64,000 nt of DNA from Levilactobacillus angrenensis (GCF_003946085.1 NZ_RHOB01000003.1:1-64000); one strand, 5' to 3'. Numbered from the stretch's first letter, positions 25,878 to 34,825 are shown. Notes: a model not told the origin generated them from the letters alone. Made by a program: numbers and translations.

Positions 25878-26303
25878 TCAGTCTACGACCAAGACACTGG
25901 TCTCAGAGTTGTGAACGACGTAACTGGTGGTAGACCCCATGATGGCGCGGCCTAAGCCATGCACCCCGGAGCGGCCAATCACCGTCAGTGACGTGTGCAG
26001 TTCAGCGGGCAACGTCTTGGCAATCGTTGGCTTGGGTAACCCCACTTGGAATTTGGTTTCCACGGGAACGCCTTGCGCTTCGACCTCTTTGACCGCACTC
26101 TCCAAGAATTTGCTAGCGGCATCCTTGAAGTGCGTCACGATTTCGCTACCGAATTCCGCGCCGTAGTGGGCATAGGTCTGATCACTGGCGACGGAAACGA
26201 TGAACAATTTAGACCCCAGCTCCTTGGCTAACTTAATGGCCTCAAGCAGTGCTGCGTGCGCGTTTTTACTACCATCCATTGGTACTAAGATCCGTTCATA
26301 CAT
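25878..26303 (-). CDS. UspA-family universal stress protein
   Basis: A 141-residue single-domain Usp protein. It starts YERILVPMDGSKNAHAALLEA and carries the C-terminal ATP-binding signature GRSGVHGLGRAIMGSTTSYVV (G-x2-G-x9-G-S/T pattern), indicating the nucleotide-binding subtype. Such proteins form cytosolic dimers and accumulate in stress or stationary phase. GGAAGGACGG precedes the ATG. Monocistronic. Confidence 0.92.
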   Translation of the reverse strand: MYERILVPMDGSKNAHAALLEAIKLAKELGSKLFIVSVASDQTYAHYGAEFGSEIVTHFKDAASKFLESAVKEVEAQGVPVETKFQVGLPKPTIAKTLPAELHTSLTVIGRSGVHGLGRAIMGSTTSYVVHNSETSVLVVD

Positions 26304-26554
26304 AATATCCCGTCCTTCCTATAGTAAACCATCCATGTGGTATCGTTTTCCACAACTTCATCATAACAATTCTAGTCAGTGCCGAAAAGCCTTTTGCCTG
26401 ATTTATCACGAGATTTTTAGGCTTCCCGGCGAAATGTTAGCCAATTCTCATAGTCCCCGTAACGAATATAGGGCTTAGATTTTGTCCCTACAAAATGACT
26501 TGGATTGTGGTAAGATGTATCAAGTAAATTAATCACTGAGGGATGGATAATAAT

Positions 26555-27439
26555 ATGAAAAAAATTCTGTTGGGCGCCCTGGGTCTGCTAGCTTTGACCC
26601 TTGCCGGCTGCTCGAATAACGCTCTGACGACGAACAAGACCAGCTACCACCCAACGGCAATGACCGCGGTGATTAAGGGCAGTGCCAAGGCCAAAACGGT
26701 CGACTACCAAATCAATGGTGGCGCTAAACACCACGTCAAGGCCAATGGTGGCACGTACTTCTTCCAGGTACCGGCTTCGACCAAGAACCAAACGGTCAAA
26801 TTAACCGCTGGCAACGCCACCAAGACGGTCACGGTCAAGAAGGTCACCGCCTTAGCGACTTACCAGACCTTCGCCGCCAAGTACAACCAGATGGTGATTG
26901 CCAGCCATTTGCCAACTAAGGTTCAAAAACAATTGCAACAGGCACAAAAGACGCAAGCAGCCACGAAGAAAAAGCTGACGGCTTTAGCCAAGACGGACCC
27001 GGCCGCTGCCGCCACTGCTGCTCAGCAACAACAGGCCGCCGCTAAGCAACTCCAAGCCAAAATGGTCACGGCCAAGCGGCAAGCCAAGAACGAGCTATTC
27101 CCGACCACGACCAAGGATGGCTTGAAAAACTTGGTCGATACCTCAGACGTCACGGTGCGGGGCAACGTGCAACACGGTCAGCTGATGGGCTTAACCTTGA
27201 TTGTGCCAACCAAGCAAATGAAGACCAAGGCTGGTCAAAAAGCCTTCGGTACGACCTTTGCCTTACTCGGGACCACGCTAAAAGCCAAGCCCAAGGTCGT
27301 CATCAACAAGTTTGAAAAGGTCTTGAAGGACGCCAAGAAGAACAGCTCCTCGACCAAGACCAAGACGATTCGGTCTAACGGCATTCGCTTCAACACCGGC
27401 TTTTCTACTGACCATTTATACATTTACATCACTAAATAG
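26555..27439 (+). CDS. Putative lipoprotein, 294 residues
   Basis: A signal peptide with lipobox LTLAGC (Cys19) directs it to the outer face of the membrane. The mature part begins with an immunoglobulin-like beta region (about 30-95), then an Ala/Gln-rich helical stretch with long coiled-coil potential (KVQKQLQQAQKTQAATKKK and AATAAQQQQAAAKQLQAK), and a C-terminal mixed domain. The ORF is open from 26543, but that ATG abuts GAGGG; ATG 26555 gives a normal lipoprotein signal. No family recognised. A terminator follows at 27452. Confidence 0.75.
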   Translation: MKKILLGALGLLALTLAGCSNNALTTNKTSYHPTAMTAVIKGSAKAKTVDYQINGGAKHHVKANGGTYFFQVPASTKNQTVKLTAGNATKTVTVKKVTALATYQTFAAKYNQMVIASHLPTKVQKQLQQAQKTQAATKKKLTALAKTDPAAAATAAQQQQAAAKQLQAKMVTAKRQAKNELFPTTTKDGLKNLVDTSDVTVRGNVQHGQLMGLTLIVPTKQMKTKAGQKAFGTTFALLGTTLKAKPKVVINKFEKVLKDAKKNSSSTKTKTIRSNGIRFNTGFSTDHLYIYITK

Positions 27440-27451
27440 GATTCACGTTCA

Positions 27452-27485
27452 AACGAGACGCGGCGCTGGCCGGTCTCGTTTTTTG
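27452..27485 (+). terminator. Terminator of the lipoprotein gene
   Basis: ACGAGAC pairs with GTCTCGT across a GC-rich loop, then TTTTT. Confidence 0.8.
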
Positions 27486-27736
27486 TTTGGCCACAACTAT
27501 CGGCGCTTGACACTATCGTTGCCGGTTTAACAACTTTCAGTGCCAACTATTCACTTACCTTTTTTCATCTGAATACAAACTGACTTATCTTATCCACTGT
27601 CTCCAAGCGCAATTATTTTTATCTCCACTCGTCAGGCCGCATAATAACGGTATGCTGAGGTAGTGAAGATGAGCTGTCATTGACCTGCCCAACTTTACGA
27701 ACTCCGGCTACATTCGTTTTTCTAGGGGGAGTTTTT

Positions 27737-28240
27737 ATGCAAAACGAAGAAAGAGTATTTGAGACGTTTCTTCGGCAGTACCGCGAAATCTTTCGCGTAC
27801 TGATTAATGCGGCCGAACAAATTACCAGTCAGTATTCGGTTAGTTTCGAACAATATTTGTTGTTAAAACAAATTCACGAACAACGTAACATTACGTTGAG
27901 CGAACTGGCTGATTCAACGCGGACGACCCGTTCCGCTGCTGCCCGTAAATTGCGGGCGCTATTGCTTGATGGATTCGTGGAACAAGAGGCAAAGATGGAC
28001 GACCGTCGTGTCAAGTACTTGCGGTTAACCACCAAGGGGGCCAACGTGGAACACGATATCCGACAAGCCTTTCTGCAAAGCGCCACGACCTGGGAGGAAA
28101 TCCCTTCCAAGTTAAGCGGCGCTGACATCAATGAATTCTTTACGCAGTACCAACACAATATCGCGATTTGGAATCGGACCCGGCCACAGTTTCGGCGTCC
28201 GGTACTGCGAGCCAAGAAGAAGACCGCGGGGAATGATTAA
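27737..28240 (+). CDS. MarR-family transcriptional regulator
   Basis: A 167-residue winged-helix regulator. The MarR core is seen: ISQYSVSFEQYLLLKQIHE-type helix 2, NITLSELADSTRTTRSAAARK recognition helices, the wing DDRRVKYLRLTTKGANV (DxR motif). ATG 27737 follows GGGGGAG; an earlier frame start at 27680 would prepend 19 residues without a ribosome site. It likely represses its own or a neighbouring gene; the following peptidase gene is in the same direction but has a terminator in between. Confidence 0.85.
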   Translation: MQNEERVFETFLRQYREIFRVLINAAEQITSQYSVSFEQYLLLKQIHEQRNITLSELADSTRTTRSAAARKLRALLLDGFVEQEAKMDDRRVKYLRLTTKGANVEHDIRQAFLQSATTWEEIPSKLSGADINEFFTQYQHNIAIWNRTRPQFRRPVLRAKKKTAGND

Positions 28241-28268
28241 CTTGCTTGGCCGCAACGACACCACTATT

Positions 28269-28298
28269 GGGATCGGGGCAATACCCGGTCCCTTTGTG
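28269..28298 (+). terminator. Probable terminator of the marR-type gene
   Basis: GGGATCGGG (28269-28277) pairs with CCCGGTCCC (28284-28292, one wobble), 6-base loop, followed by TTTGTGTT. Confidence 0.6.
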
Positions 28299-28532
28299 TT
28301 GCCCTGGGTTAAACGACACTAAATCCAGCCCAGCCAGCTCTCACATTTCCCTATCACCATAGGCTTCGACCAGTCAACGAAAAGTGCACTCCCCCGCCCA
28401 TCGCCGTCATTGACTAACCTAACGATCATGGCGACAGTCACCCTTTATTAAAATTTCGTGATAAAACAGTTTTCTTTTGTCCGTGAAAGGGTTAACCTGT
28501 TGTTAACAAATAGTTTTTAAGGAGGATTCTGT

Positions 28533-30491
28533 ATGCGACTTGATAATTATTCGTCCAACCAAACCCTGCCTACCATGGCGAGCGGGTTCCCGGTGGACAC
28601 CGACCGTCTGACTGATGATCTCTATGAGGCCGTTAACGGCAAATGGGCTGAACAAGCCACCATCCCGGGTGACCACTCCTCGACCGGGGGCTTCATGGAT
28701 CTGGTCGACAACATCGAACACACTTTGATGCACGACTTCGACGACCTGCTGGCAGGCAAACTCACGCCGGCCAATGATGAAATGACTGAGTTCAAGAAGC
28801 TCTACACGCTCGCCTTGAACTTTGACAAACGTGAGTCTGACGGCGTGGCCCCCTTGAAGCCTTACCTGGACAAGATTGAAAGCTTGACCGACCTGGCCGA
28901 CCTGAGCAAGCACCTGACCGAATGGTATTTGACTGGGCTGCCAACCCCCGTGACCCTGGGAGTGGAACCAGATATGAAGGACACCGACCACTACGCCCTG
29001 TATTTGGACGCACCAAGCTTGATTTTGCCGGACAAGACCTACTATGCCAAGGATAACCCGGCTGCCAAGCAACTGTTGCCAATCTTCACGTCAACGGCCG
29101 AGAAACTCTTACAACTTTGCGGCTACAGCGAGGACCGCGCCAAGACCATCGTGGCCCAAGCCAAGGCCTTCGATGCCCAAATCGCCCCGCACGTGAAGTC
29201 TGCCGAAGAATCCGCCGACTACGTGAAAATGTACAACCCCTTCCCACTGGCCGACGTCGATGCCAAGACCAGTCAATTAGACCTGACCGGCGCCATCAAA
29301 GGCTTGATCAACGACACGCCAGCACAAGTCATCTTGCCACAACCAACCTACTTCGACGCGCTGGATGACTTACTGACTCCCGCTAATTTTGAAAACTTAA
29401 AGAGCTGGATGTTGGTCGACACCGTCTTTGACGGAACTGGTGCCTTGACCGAAGAATTCCGCCAAGTTGGGGGAACCTACCGGCGCGCGCTGTCCGGTCA
29501 AAAGGAAGCGCGTTCGCAAAAGAAAGCCGCTTATTACCTGGCAACAGGAACCTTTGGCCAAGTCGTCGGTGACTACTACGGTCGCAAATACTTTGGTGAA
29601 AAGGCCAAGGCCGACGTCCGTGACATGGTCCTGAAAATGACCGCCGTTTACCAACGGCGGTTAAAGACCAATGACTGGCTGAGTGCGGCCACTCGGGAAA
29701 AGGCCATCGTTAAGCTACAGAAGCTGACCATCAAGGTGGGCTACCCTGACGAAATCGACCCACTCTACCAGCAATTCAAGATTGATGAACACGCCTCATT
29801 ATTTGAAAATCTCCAACAGATTTCTGAAATTGCCATCAAGCACCACTTCGGCCACTGGGGCCAACCAGTCGACCGGAAGCGCTGGGACATGAGCGCCAAC
29901 ACGGTCAACGCCTACTACTCCCCAGACAACAACGAAATCGTCTTCCCGGCTGCCATCCTGCAAAAGCCATTTTACAGTTTGGACCAATCCAGTAGCGCTA
30001 ACTACGGGGGCATCGGGGCCGTCATTGCCCACGAAATCTCCCACGCCTTTGACAACAACGGGTCGCAATTCGATGAGTTCGGGAACATCAATAACTGGTG
30101 GACCGACTCTGATTTGGCTCATTTCAAGGACCTCGCCCAGGCCATGATCGACGAGTTCGACGGCATCGACTTTGCCGGGCAAAAGGTCAATGGCAAGCTG
30201 ACCGTTTCCGAAAACATCGCCGACGCCGGTGGATTGAGCTGTGCCTTAGAGGCCGCTAAATCAGCTTCCGAAATCGACCTGAAGTCCTTCTTCATCAACT
30301 GGGCTAACGTTTGGCGGATGAAGGCTACCACGGAATACATGCAACTGTTACTGTCGATCGACGTTCACGCCCCTGCCAAGCTGCGGGCTAACGTGCAAGT
30401 CAAGAACCTCGACGACTTCTTTAAGACCTTTGACGTCAAGCCAACGGACAAGATGTACCTGGCTCCTGACAAACGGGTTAAAATCTGGTAA
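28533..30491 (+). CDS. pepO: M13-family zinc endopeptidase (PepO-like)
   Basis: A 652-residue cytosolic metallopeptidase related to neprilysin; in lactic acid bacteria PepO cleaves oligopeptides from casein breakdown. Motifs: NxxY-type NTVNAYYSPDNNEIVFPAAI, zinc site VIAHEISHAFDNNG (HExxH), and the downstream ENIADAGGL (ExxA/GD) with the third zinc ligand. No signal peptide. AAGGAGG precedes the ATG. The C-terminus ends in PDKRVKIW, the typical M13 end. Monocistronic with a bidirectional terminator. Confidence 0.93.
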   Translation: MRLDNYSSNQTLPTMASGFPVDTDRLTDDLYEAVNGKWAEQATIPGDHSSTGGFMDLVDNIEHTLMHDFDDLLAGKLTPANDEMTEFKKLYTLALNFDKRESDGVAPLKPYLDKIESLTDLADLSKHLTEWYLTGLPTPVTLGVEPDMKDTDHYALYLDAPSLILPDKTYYAKDNPAAKQLLPIFTSTAEKLLQLCGYSEDRAKTIVAQAKAFDAQIAPHVKSAEESADYVKMYNPFPLADVDAKTSQLDLTGAIKGLINDTPAQVILPQPTYFDALDDLLTPANFENLKSWMLVDTVFDGTGALTEEFRQVGGTYRRALSGQKEARSQKKAAYYLATGTFGQVVGDYYGRKYFGEKAKADVRDMVLKMTAVYQRRLKTNDWLSAATREKAIVKLQKLTIKVGYPDEIDPLYQQFKIDEHASLFENLQQISEIAIKHHFGHWGQPVDRKRWDMSANTVNAYYSPDNNEIVFPAAILQKPFYSLDQSSSANYGGIGAVIAHEISHAFDNNGSQFDEFGNINNWWTDSDLAHFKDLAQAMIDEFDGIDFAGQKVNGKLTVSENIADAGGLSCALEAAKSASEIDLKSFFINWANVWRMKATTEYMQLLLSIDVHAPAKLRANVQVKNLDDFFKTFDVKPTDKMYLAPDKRVKIW

Positions 30492-30513
30492 TCTGTTGTG
30501 ATTGCTGAAAAAG

Positions 30514-30553
30514 AAAGGGTAGCTGTGAGAAAATCTCACAGCTACCCTTTTGC
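30514..30553. terminator. Bidirectional terminator between pepO and pduO
   Basis: AAAGGGTAGCTGTGAG pairs perfectly with CTCACAGCTACCCTTT around AAAAT; suits both converging genes. Confidence 0.92.
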
Positions 30554-30592
30554 GTCAACTTTAAATGGCCGAAACGGGCGCCAAAACCAACC

Positions 30593-31189
30593 TTATGCCT
30601 TACCCCGCTTCGCCGCTCTCGCCGCACGCTTCGCCGCGCGGGCCGCCTTTTGCTCGGCCTTTTCCTTGTTGCTAGGTACTTCTTGATAGCCGTCCAAATG
30701 GTTGACGTACCGCGCCATCGCGAATAGGTAATCGGATAAGCGGTTCAGGTACTTTAAGATAGCCGGTTCCAGCGGCTGTTCTAAGTTCAAGGCCACCGCT
30801 GAGCGTTCCGCACGCCGAGCCACTGTCCGGGCGTACTGAAGTTGCGCGCCCGCCGTGGAGCCGCCCGGCAAGATGAACTCAGTCAATTCCGGGGTGTTGG
30901 CCATGAAATAGTCCACCCGTTCTTCCAAATGCGTGGTGTCGGCCAGAGTGATTTCCTGGTGACGTTTGACACTGATATCGGCTTCCAACATGTAGAGCTT
31001 CCGCTGCACCTCACTCAGCTCATCGACCAAGTCGGGGTGCGCGCTCAAGCTAGCGACGACCACGCCTAAATAGGACTGGAATTCGTCGATATCGCCGAGC
31101 GTGACGATTTGCGCGTCGGTCTTGGAGACCATCTTACCGCTCACTTGCTTGGTCATGCCTTGATCGCCGACGCGTGTATAAATTTTCAT
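30593..31189 (-). CDS. PduO-type ATP:cob(I)alamin adenosyltransferase
   Basis: A 198-residue enzyme that transfers the adenosyl group of ATP to cob(I)alamin, making coenzyme B12. The PduO-type signatures are the N-terminal Y-T-R-x-GD-x-G-x-T (MKIYTRVGDQGMTKQ), LGDIDEFQSYLG and the active-site TVARRAERSAVAL and LNRLSDYLFAMARY. The last 35 residues are an Ala/Lys/Arg-rich extension (KAARAAKRAARAAKRGKA) beyond the catalytic core, possibly a nucleic-acid or membrane contact. It lies directly downstream of the B12-dependent ribonucleotide reductase, its likely client. Confidence 0.92.
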   Translation of the reverse strand: MKIYTRVGDQGMTKQVSGKMVSKTDAQIVTLGDIDEFQSYLGVVVASLSAHPDLVDELSEVQRKLYMLEADISVKRHQEITLADTTHLEERVDYFMANTPELTEFILPGGSTAGAQLQYARTVARRAERSAVALNLEQPLEPAILKYLNRLSDYLFAMARYVNHLDGYQEVPSNKEKAEQKAARAAKRAARAAKRGKA

Positions 31190-31232
31190 AGTTTGGGGAC
31201 CACCTTTGTTAAATGTTTTCGCTTACATCTCT

Positions 31233-31272
31233 GATAATACAAGAAGCATTGACCAGGTACAATCAATGCTTC
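31233..31272 (-). terminator. Terminator after the ribonucleotide reductase gene
   Basis: On the minus strand GAAGCATTGA pairs with TCAATGCTTC (perfect 10 bp), then TTGTATTAT. The weak T-tract may let some transcription continue into the adenosyltransferase gene. Confidence 0.65.
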
Positions 31273-31292
31273 CAAAAATTTCAAATTAATTT

Positions 31293-33545
31293 TTACCGAA
31301 TTGGGCAAGCGCCACCGGCACAGTCGGATTGGTCGACCAGTTCGATGTCCTTTTGGTCGTGGTTCCCCGTCATGGCCGCAAACGTTTCGGCAACGTCAGC
31401 CGTGATTTCTGACCGCTTAGCTGCGTAAGTATCAGCGGTGATGGGTTCCTTCGGGGCTTGCTTGAAGTCGGCGCCGCTGTATGGCAACAGGGACGTAGAC
31501 TTGATGGTGTTGCGGTATTGGAGCAACAGGTCGCCGATTTGGTCCCCCTCTTCCGGTTGGAAGGTCACGGTACAGCTGACCGCGTTGTCGGACCAGTACG
31601 TCTGCAGGAAGGCCTGGGTCGCAAATTGTTCGGCAATCGACACTTCACCAGCGGACGCAAAAGCAGCGTTGTCGGCGTGAGCGGCCTTCACTGGGAATTC
31701 CACGCACATCGTGTTTTGACTGTAGACGTCGGGTTCGACCTTGTAGCCACTAGCCTTTAAGGCTGGCAGTAAGGGGTCACTGTCCTGGAAACGAATCCGT
31801 TGAATCAGGTAACGGGCATAGTGGAAGTGCATCCCCTCGGAAACGCCCGCCAGCTTGGCCACCGTCCCGGACGGCTTAACGGTCGTGTGCTTGATTGATG
31901 GTTGGCACCCCAATGTGTCGGAGTAATCCTTGTCCGCTTGGACGACGGCATCATAAAGCGCACTGAACCGCTTAACGGCTGCTGGGTTGTAGATTGGTGC
32001 CATGAACGTCTTACCCGTTTGGGCATCACGCTTGGCTTCAAAGCCCGTGACCACGCGTTGCTTGAAGGTCTTTAAGATCCAGTCTTGAATCCCGGACATG
32101 GACACCCCAATGCGGCGGTTCTTTTGAATGGCGTTACGTGATACTTCCCAATCGTAGTGGCTAAAGGTGACCCGCTTGGTGTACCGAGCGCCCAGACCAA
32201 AGGCGTCTTCGAGTTGCCAGCCCTGTTCTTCGGCCACACTCGGGAAGATTTCAAAGAGGTTGCAAGGTTCCCCGTTACTCAAGGAAATTTCCCCACACGG
32301 GTTGGTGCCTTCAACGGCCTCGTCAATGCCTTCTTGACGGCCATCGATCAAGCGGCCATAGTCGCGGGACAGGCCCAGGTTGACGATGCCGGGTTCTCCG
32401 TTGTGTTGGATGGAATCAGCGATGGGTTGATAGTCAGTGAACGCGCTGTCCACGGCCACACTGTTGTTAGACGCCCACCGGTGATGGTAGAGCTTGTCTT
32501 TGTCTTGTTTCATCGTAATAAAGTCATCGTCTTCGGCACCACCCAGCGCCAATTCAGCGGAACGACGCACGTTGCCGGCCACGACAGTCTTCCCGATCAT
32601 GTTGCCCATGTCCGTGCAGTCAACGGCGGTCAATTTGCGGCCGATTGCGTCATTCAAGATAGTGTTGATGTCAAAGAGCATTTCAACTAATGGCATCGGA
32701 CCAGACGCGGTTCCGCCAAACCCATGAATCGGCGCATCCTTAGGCCGGATGTCACTGATATCCAAGACGACCTTGGTCTTGCCATCAGGATTGGTGCTGT
32801 CAAAGTGGGCATCGATCATGTTGGCATTGGCCAAGACCCAGCCTTCGCGGGTGTCTGGCAAGCGGTAGTAACGGGCGTCGGCCAGTGAGTGGCTGTGCAT
32901 CCATTCGGAGCGGTCCACGGCACCTAATTTAACGGACGCATCGTAGGAGTCGCTTTCAGAATCGATGACCACCGTCAAGTCCACGGCGTTGTCGACCTTG
33001 GGCATTTGGCTGACGTTATCTGGCGTCACGGAGAAGCCGACACCGCCACCCTTCATTAATTGGTCGAACATAAAGGAAAATGGCATGGACGCCGCGGCCT
33101 GTTGGGGCTTGAGGTAGCTGGGAACAATGTGGCTATCCCCATAAGGTTGCGGCCGTACCGCGATGAACCAGCAATTGTTCAAGGCATCGCCATTGCGGTG
33201 TTGGTAGTCGGTCCCCGAGATCCACAGGTTCCGGCCAGAAGGCGTGGCGGCCAGGCCGTAGATCAGCCGAAATAAGCGCTGAGCCTCTTGCGTCAAATCA
33301 GCGATGACTTGGGGGTCAACGTCCTTGGCTTGGAGCCGGGGGTCAAGATTGATATTCCCCTCGACCACGCGTTGAACGGTCTCTGGCCATTCCTCATTAC
33401 GTTGTTGATCAGGGAGCCACCGGGCGTAGGTCCGCTTATAGGTCACCCAGCCGAGTTCACCCCAATGTGGTGTTACCTCATTTTCAGTTTTGGCGATAAA
33501 TTCGGGCGTCAGGCGTACTGGCGCAGCGGTTTCTACGTTCATCAT
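31293..33545 (-). CDS. nrdJ: Adenosylcobalamin-dependent ribonucleoside-triphosphate reductase (class II, monomeric)
   Basis: A 750-residue enzyme reducing NTPs to dNTPs with a thiyl radical generated from AdoCbl, close to the Lactobacillus leichmannii RTPR. Key cysteines are visible: C125 (NNCWF) and C428 (GEPCNLF) as the redox pair, C417 (NPCGE) as the radical site, and the C-terminal relay C742/C747 in DCAGGACPIR. The ATG at 33545 follows AGGAGAG; a second ATG is adjacent. Two NrdR-like boxes lie upstream (33573-33620), and the PduO adenosyltransferase follows. Confidence 0.96.
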   Translation of the reverse strand: MMNVETAAPVRLTPEFIAKTENEVTPHWGELGWVTYKRTYARWLPDQQRNEEWPETVQRVVEGNINLDPRLQAKDVDPQVIADLTQEAQRLFRLIYGLAATPSGRNLWISGTDYQHRNGDALNNCWFIAVRPQPYGDSHIVPSYLKPQQAAASMPFSFMFDQLMKGGGVGFSVTPDNVSQMPKVDNAVDLTVVIDSESDSYDASVKLGAVDRSEWMHSHSLADARYYRLPDTREGWVLANANMIDAHFDSTNPDGKTKVVLDISDIRPKDAPIHGFGGTASGPMPLVEMLFDINTILNDAIGRKLTAVDCTDMGNMIGKTVVAGNVRRSAELALGGAEDDDFITMKQDKDKLYHHRWASNNSVAVDSAFTDYQPIADSIQHNGEPGIVNLGLSRDYGRLIDGRQEGIDEAVEGTNPCGEISLSNGEPCNLFEIFPSVAEEQGWQLEDAFGLGARYTKRVTFSHYDWEVSRNAIQKNRRIGVSMSGIQDWILKTFKQRVVTGFEAKRDAQTGKTFMAPIYNPAAVKRFSALYDAVVQADKDYSDTLGCQPSIKHTTVKPSGTVAKLAGVSEGMHFHYARYLIQRIRFQDSDPLLPALKASGYKVEPDVYSQNTMCVEFPVKAAHADNAAFASAGEVSIAEQFATQAFLQTYWSDNAVSCTVTFQPEEGDQIGDLLLQYRNTIKSTSLLPYSGADFKQAPKEPITADTYAAKRSEITADVAETFAAMTGNHDQKDIELVDQSDCAGGACPIR

Positions 33546-33572
33546 ATCAATCTCTCCTGTTCTTGAAGTCTA

Positions 33573-33620
33573 TACCAGATATAGTAGCGCATTCGCTGGG
33601 AAAATACAATATATGGTTAA
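33573..33620 (-). promoter_or_regulatory. Tandem NrdR-like operators upstream of the ribonucleotide reductase
   Basis: On the minus strand two 16-base sites resemble the NrdR box ACACWATATATWGTGT: TAACCATATATTGTAT (33620-33605, 12 of 16) and CTACTATATCTGGTAT (33588-33573, about 11 of 16). Their starts are 32 bases apart, about three helical turns, the spacing typical of cooperative NrdR pairs. Confidence 0.6.
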
Positions 33621-33951
33621 ATTGAATTGTCCCTAGACATTTTCAAACTAGCCGCTAATAACAAATCTGAGGTAAAATGCAACTTTTTTCGTCCGCCCAA
33701 TTAATTGTAATTGGACAATGAACCTGCTTCCTACAAGAACGCCGCAACTGGCGTAGACAAACGACCGACACTCGGCGGTAGTAAACTACCAGCAGGCCTG
33801 GCCAATCAAGTTGGTAAACCAGCCGCGGGCGAAATTAAAAAATTTTTCGTCCGGTTGGTCAGCGACCTAACTGCCCGAAAAAAAGCCAGTCACCCCCATA
33901 TCTAGGGGTCATCAACTAATGAAGACTAAATCTAGTGGGTACGGGCTGTTG

Positions 33952-34080
33952 ACTGTCAGCCAAATCACCACATCAGGGCGGCTGGGGCGGCGTGAGTCAC
34001 GCTGTTGCCCCGAATACGGGTCCTTGCTAGTAAATCCGAAAAGATGGCTGACAGTGCCTCTGAGGCTGTTTGAGCTGACC
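33952..34080. other. Structured intergenic element
   Basis: The region 33621-34108 has no gene. Within it ACTGTCAGCCA (33952-33962) and TGGCTGACAGT (34045-34055) are a perfect 11-bp inverted repeat enclosing further nested arms (GGGGC...GCCCC and GCGTGA...TCACGC around 33984-34012), followed by a small GCCTC-T-GAGGC hairpin. The nesting suggests a structured RNA or another decayed element; nothing similar was recognised. Confidence 0.4.
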
Positions 34081-34100
34081 TCTGTTGAATATAATTTTAT

Positions 34101-34108
34101 TTATATAA
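34101..34108. repeat. Left 8-bp flanking duplication of repeat copy C
   Basis: TTATATAA sits directly against the left terminus of repeat copy C and recurs directly after its right terminus at 34749-34756. This is the form of a target-site duplication. The site is AT-rich and palindromic, so chance identity is somewhat more likely than for random sequence. Confidence 0.65.
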
Positions 34109-34748
34109 CTGAAGACTGAAAGATGAAAATCAGCTAAAAACATTGTCACCACGCGACTTCTCACGTTAAAACTAGTCGTTTAAAGCATCCTAGCGAGAAC
34201 TGGTCGCCTACCGTCCGCCAACTATGGGTTGGAACGCGGTGGGCGGACCGGACCGAGCCTGAGAAGCGGTCTCGGCCTCGCTTTGAGCCGATGGCCCACG
34301 TCTCAAAGACGCCAGTTGCCTAAGCGGCATGAACCGCGCCGCTAAGGCAACTCCCACGGCTGAACCCATAGTTGGCGGACTCCCGGCTACAGGAGTGCTT
34401 GATAGTAACAGTTGGCCTAGCCCCAGGTAGCGGCTGATTTGACAACTAGTCTTTGACTAACACAGTATTGCTGATGATCGTCACTCTTCGCCGGAGGCAG
34501 CCAGGGTGGAGCCAGCTGTGGCGACGGTGTTGGCTGAGGTCCTTTCTCAGCCTACAGCGTGGGACGACTTGGGAGACTGGCGAGCTTTGCCAGGCTTCAA
34601 AGCGAACCGGAAGACCGCTCCTCAGGCTGGAGGTGTTCCCCATAGCAGGCGGAACCCTGGCTGACGCAGGCCCTGGTTTCACTAGTTTTAGTGAACAAAA
34701 CGCTATCACTCTGGGAGTCAAGATATTAATTCAGTTTTCAACCTTTAG
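34109..34748 (+). repeat. Interspersed MITE-like repeat, copy C (full length, 640 bp)
   Basis: The reference copy. Termini CTGAAGACTGAA (left) and TTCAACCTTTAG (right) are imperfect inverted repeats (9 of 12), and an 8-bp duplication flanks it. Inside, GTCCGCCAACTATGGGTT (34213-34230) and AACCCATAGTTGGCGGAC (34363-34380) form a perfect 18-bp inverted repeat that encloses a second near-perfect 15-bp one (34314-34328 with 34338-34352). The 3' half contains the GTGTTGGCTGAGG and GGAGGTGTTCCCC boxes seen in other copies. No transposase is encoded. Confidence 0.88.
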
Positions 34749-34756
34749 TTATATAA
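34749..34756. repeat. Right 8-bp flanking duplication of repeat copy C
   Basis: Second TTATATAA, directly after CTTTAG at the right terminus. Confidence 0.65.
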
Positions 34757-34825
34757 TTAACACCGTTATCCTTCTGGGCTGGATATGAGAAAGTAGCTGT
34801 ACCCCTCAGAAATGGGGAGCAACGC

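Noticed and set aside
33711-33905. 64-codon ORF in the large gap after the RNR promoter
   Set aside because: No ribosome site, composition not like neighbouring genes, and no recognisable pattern.
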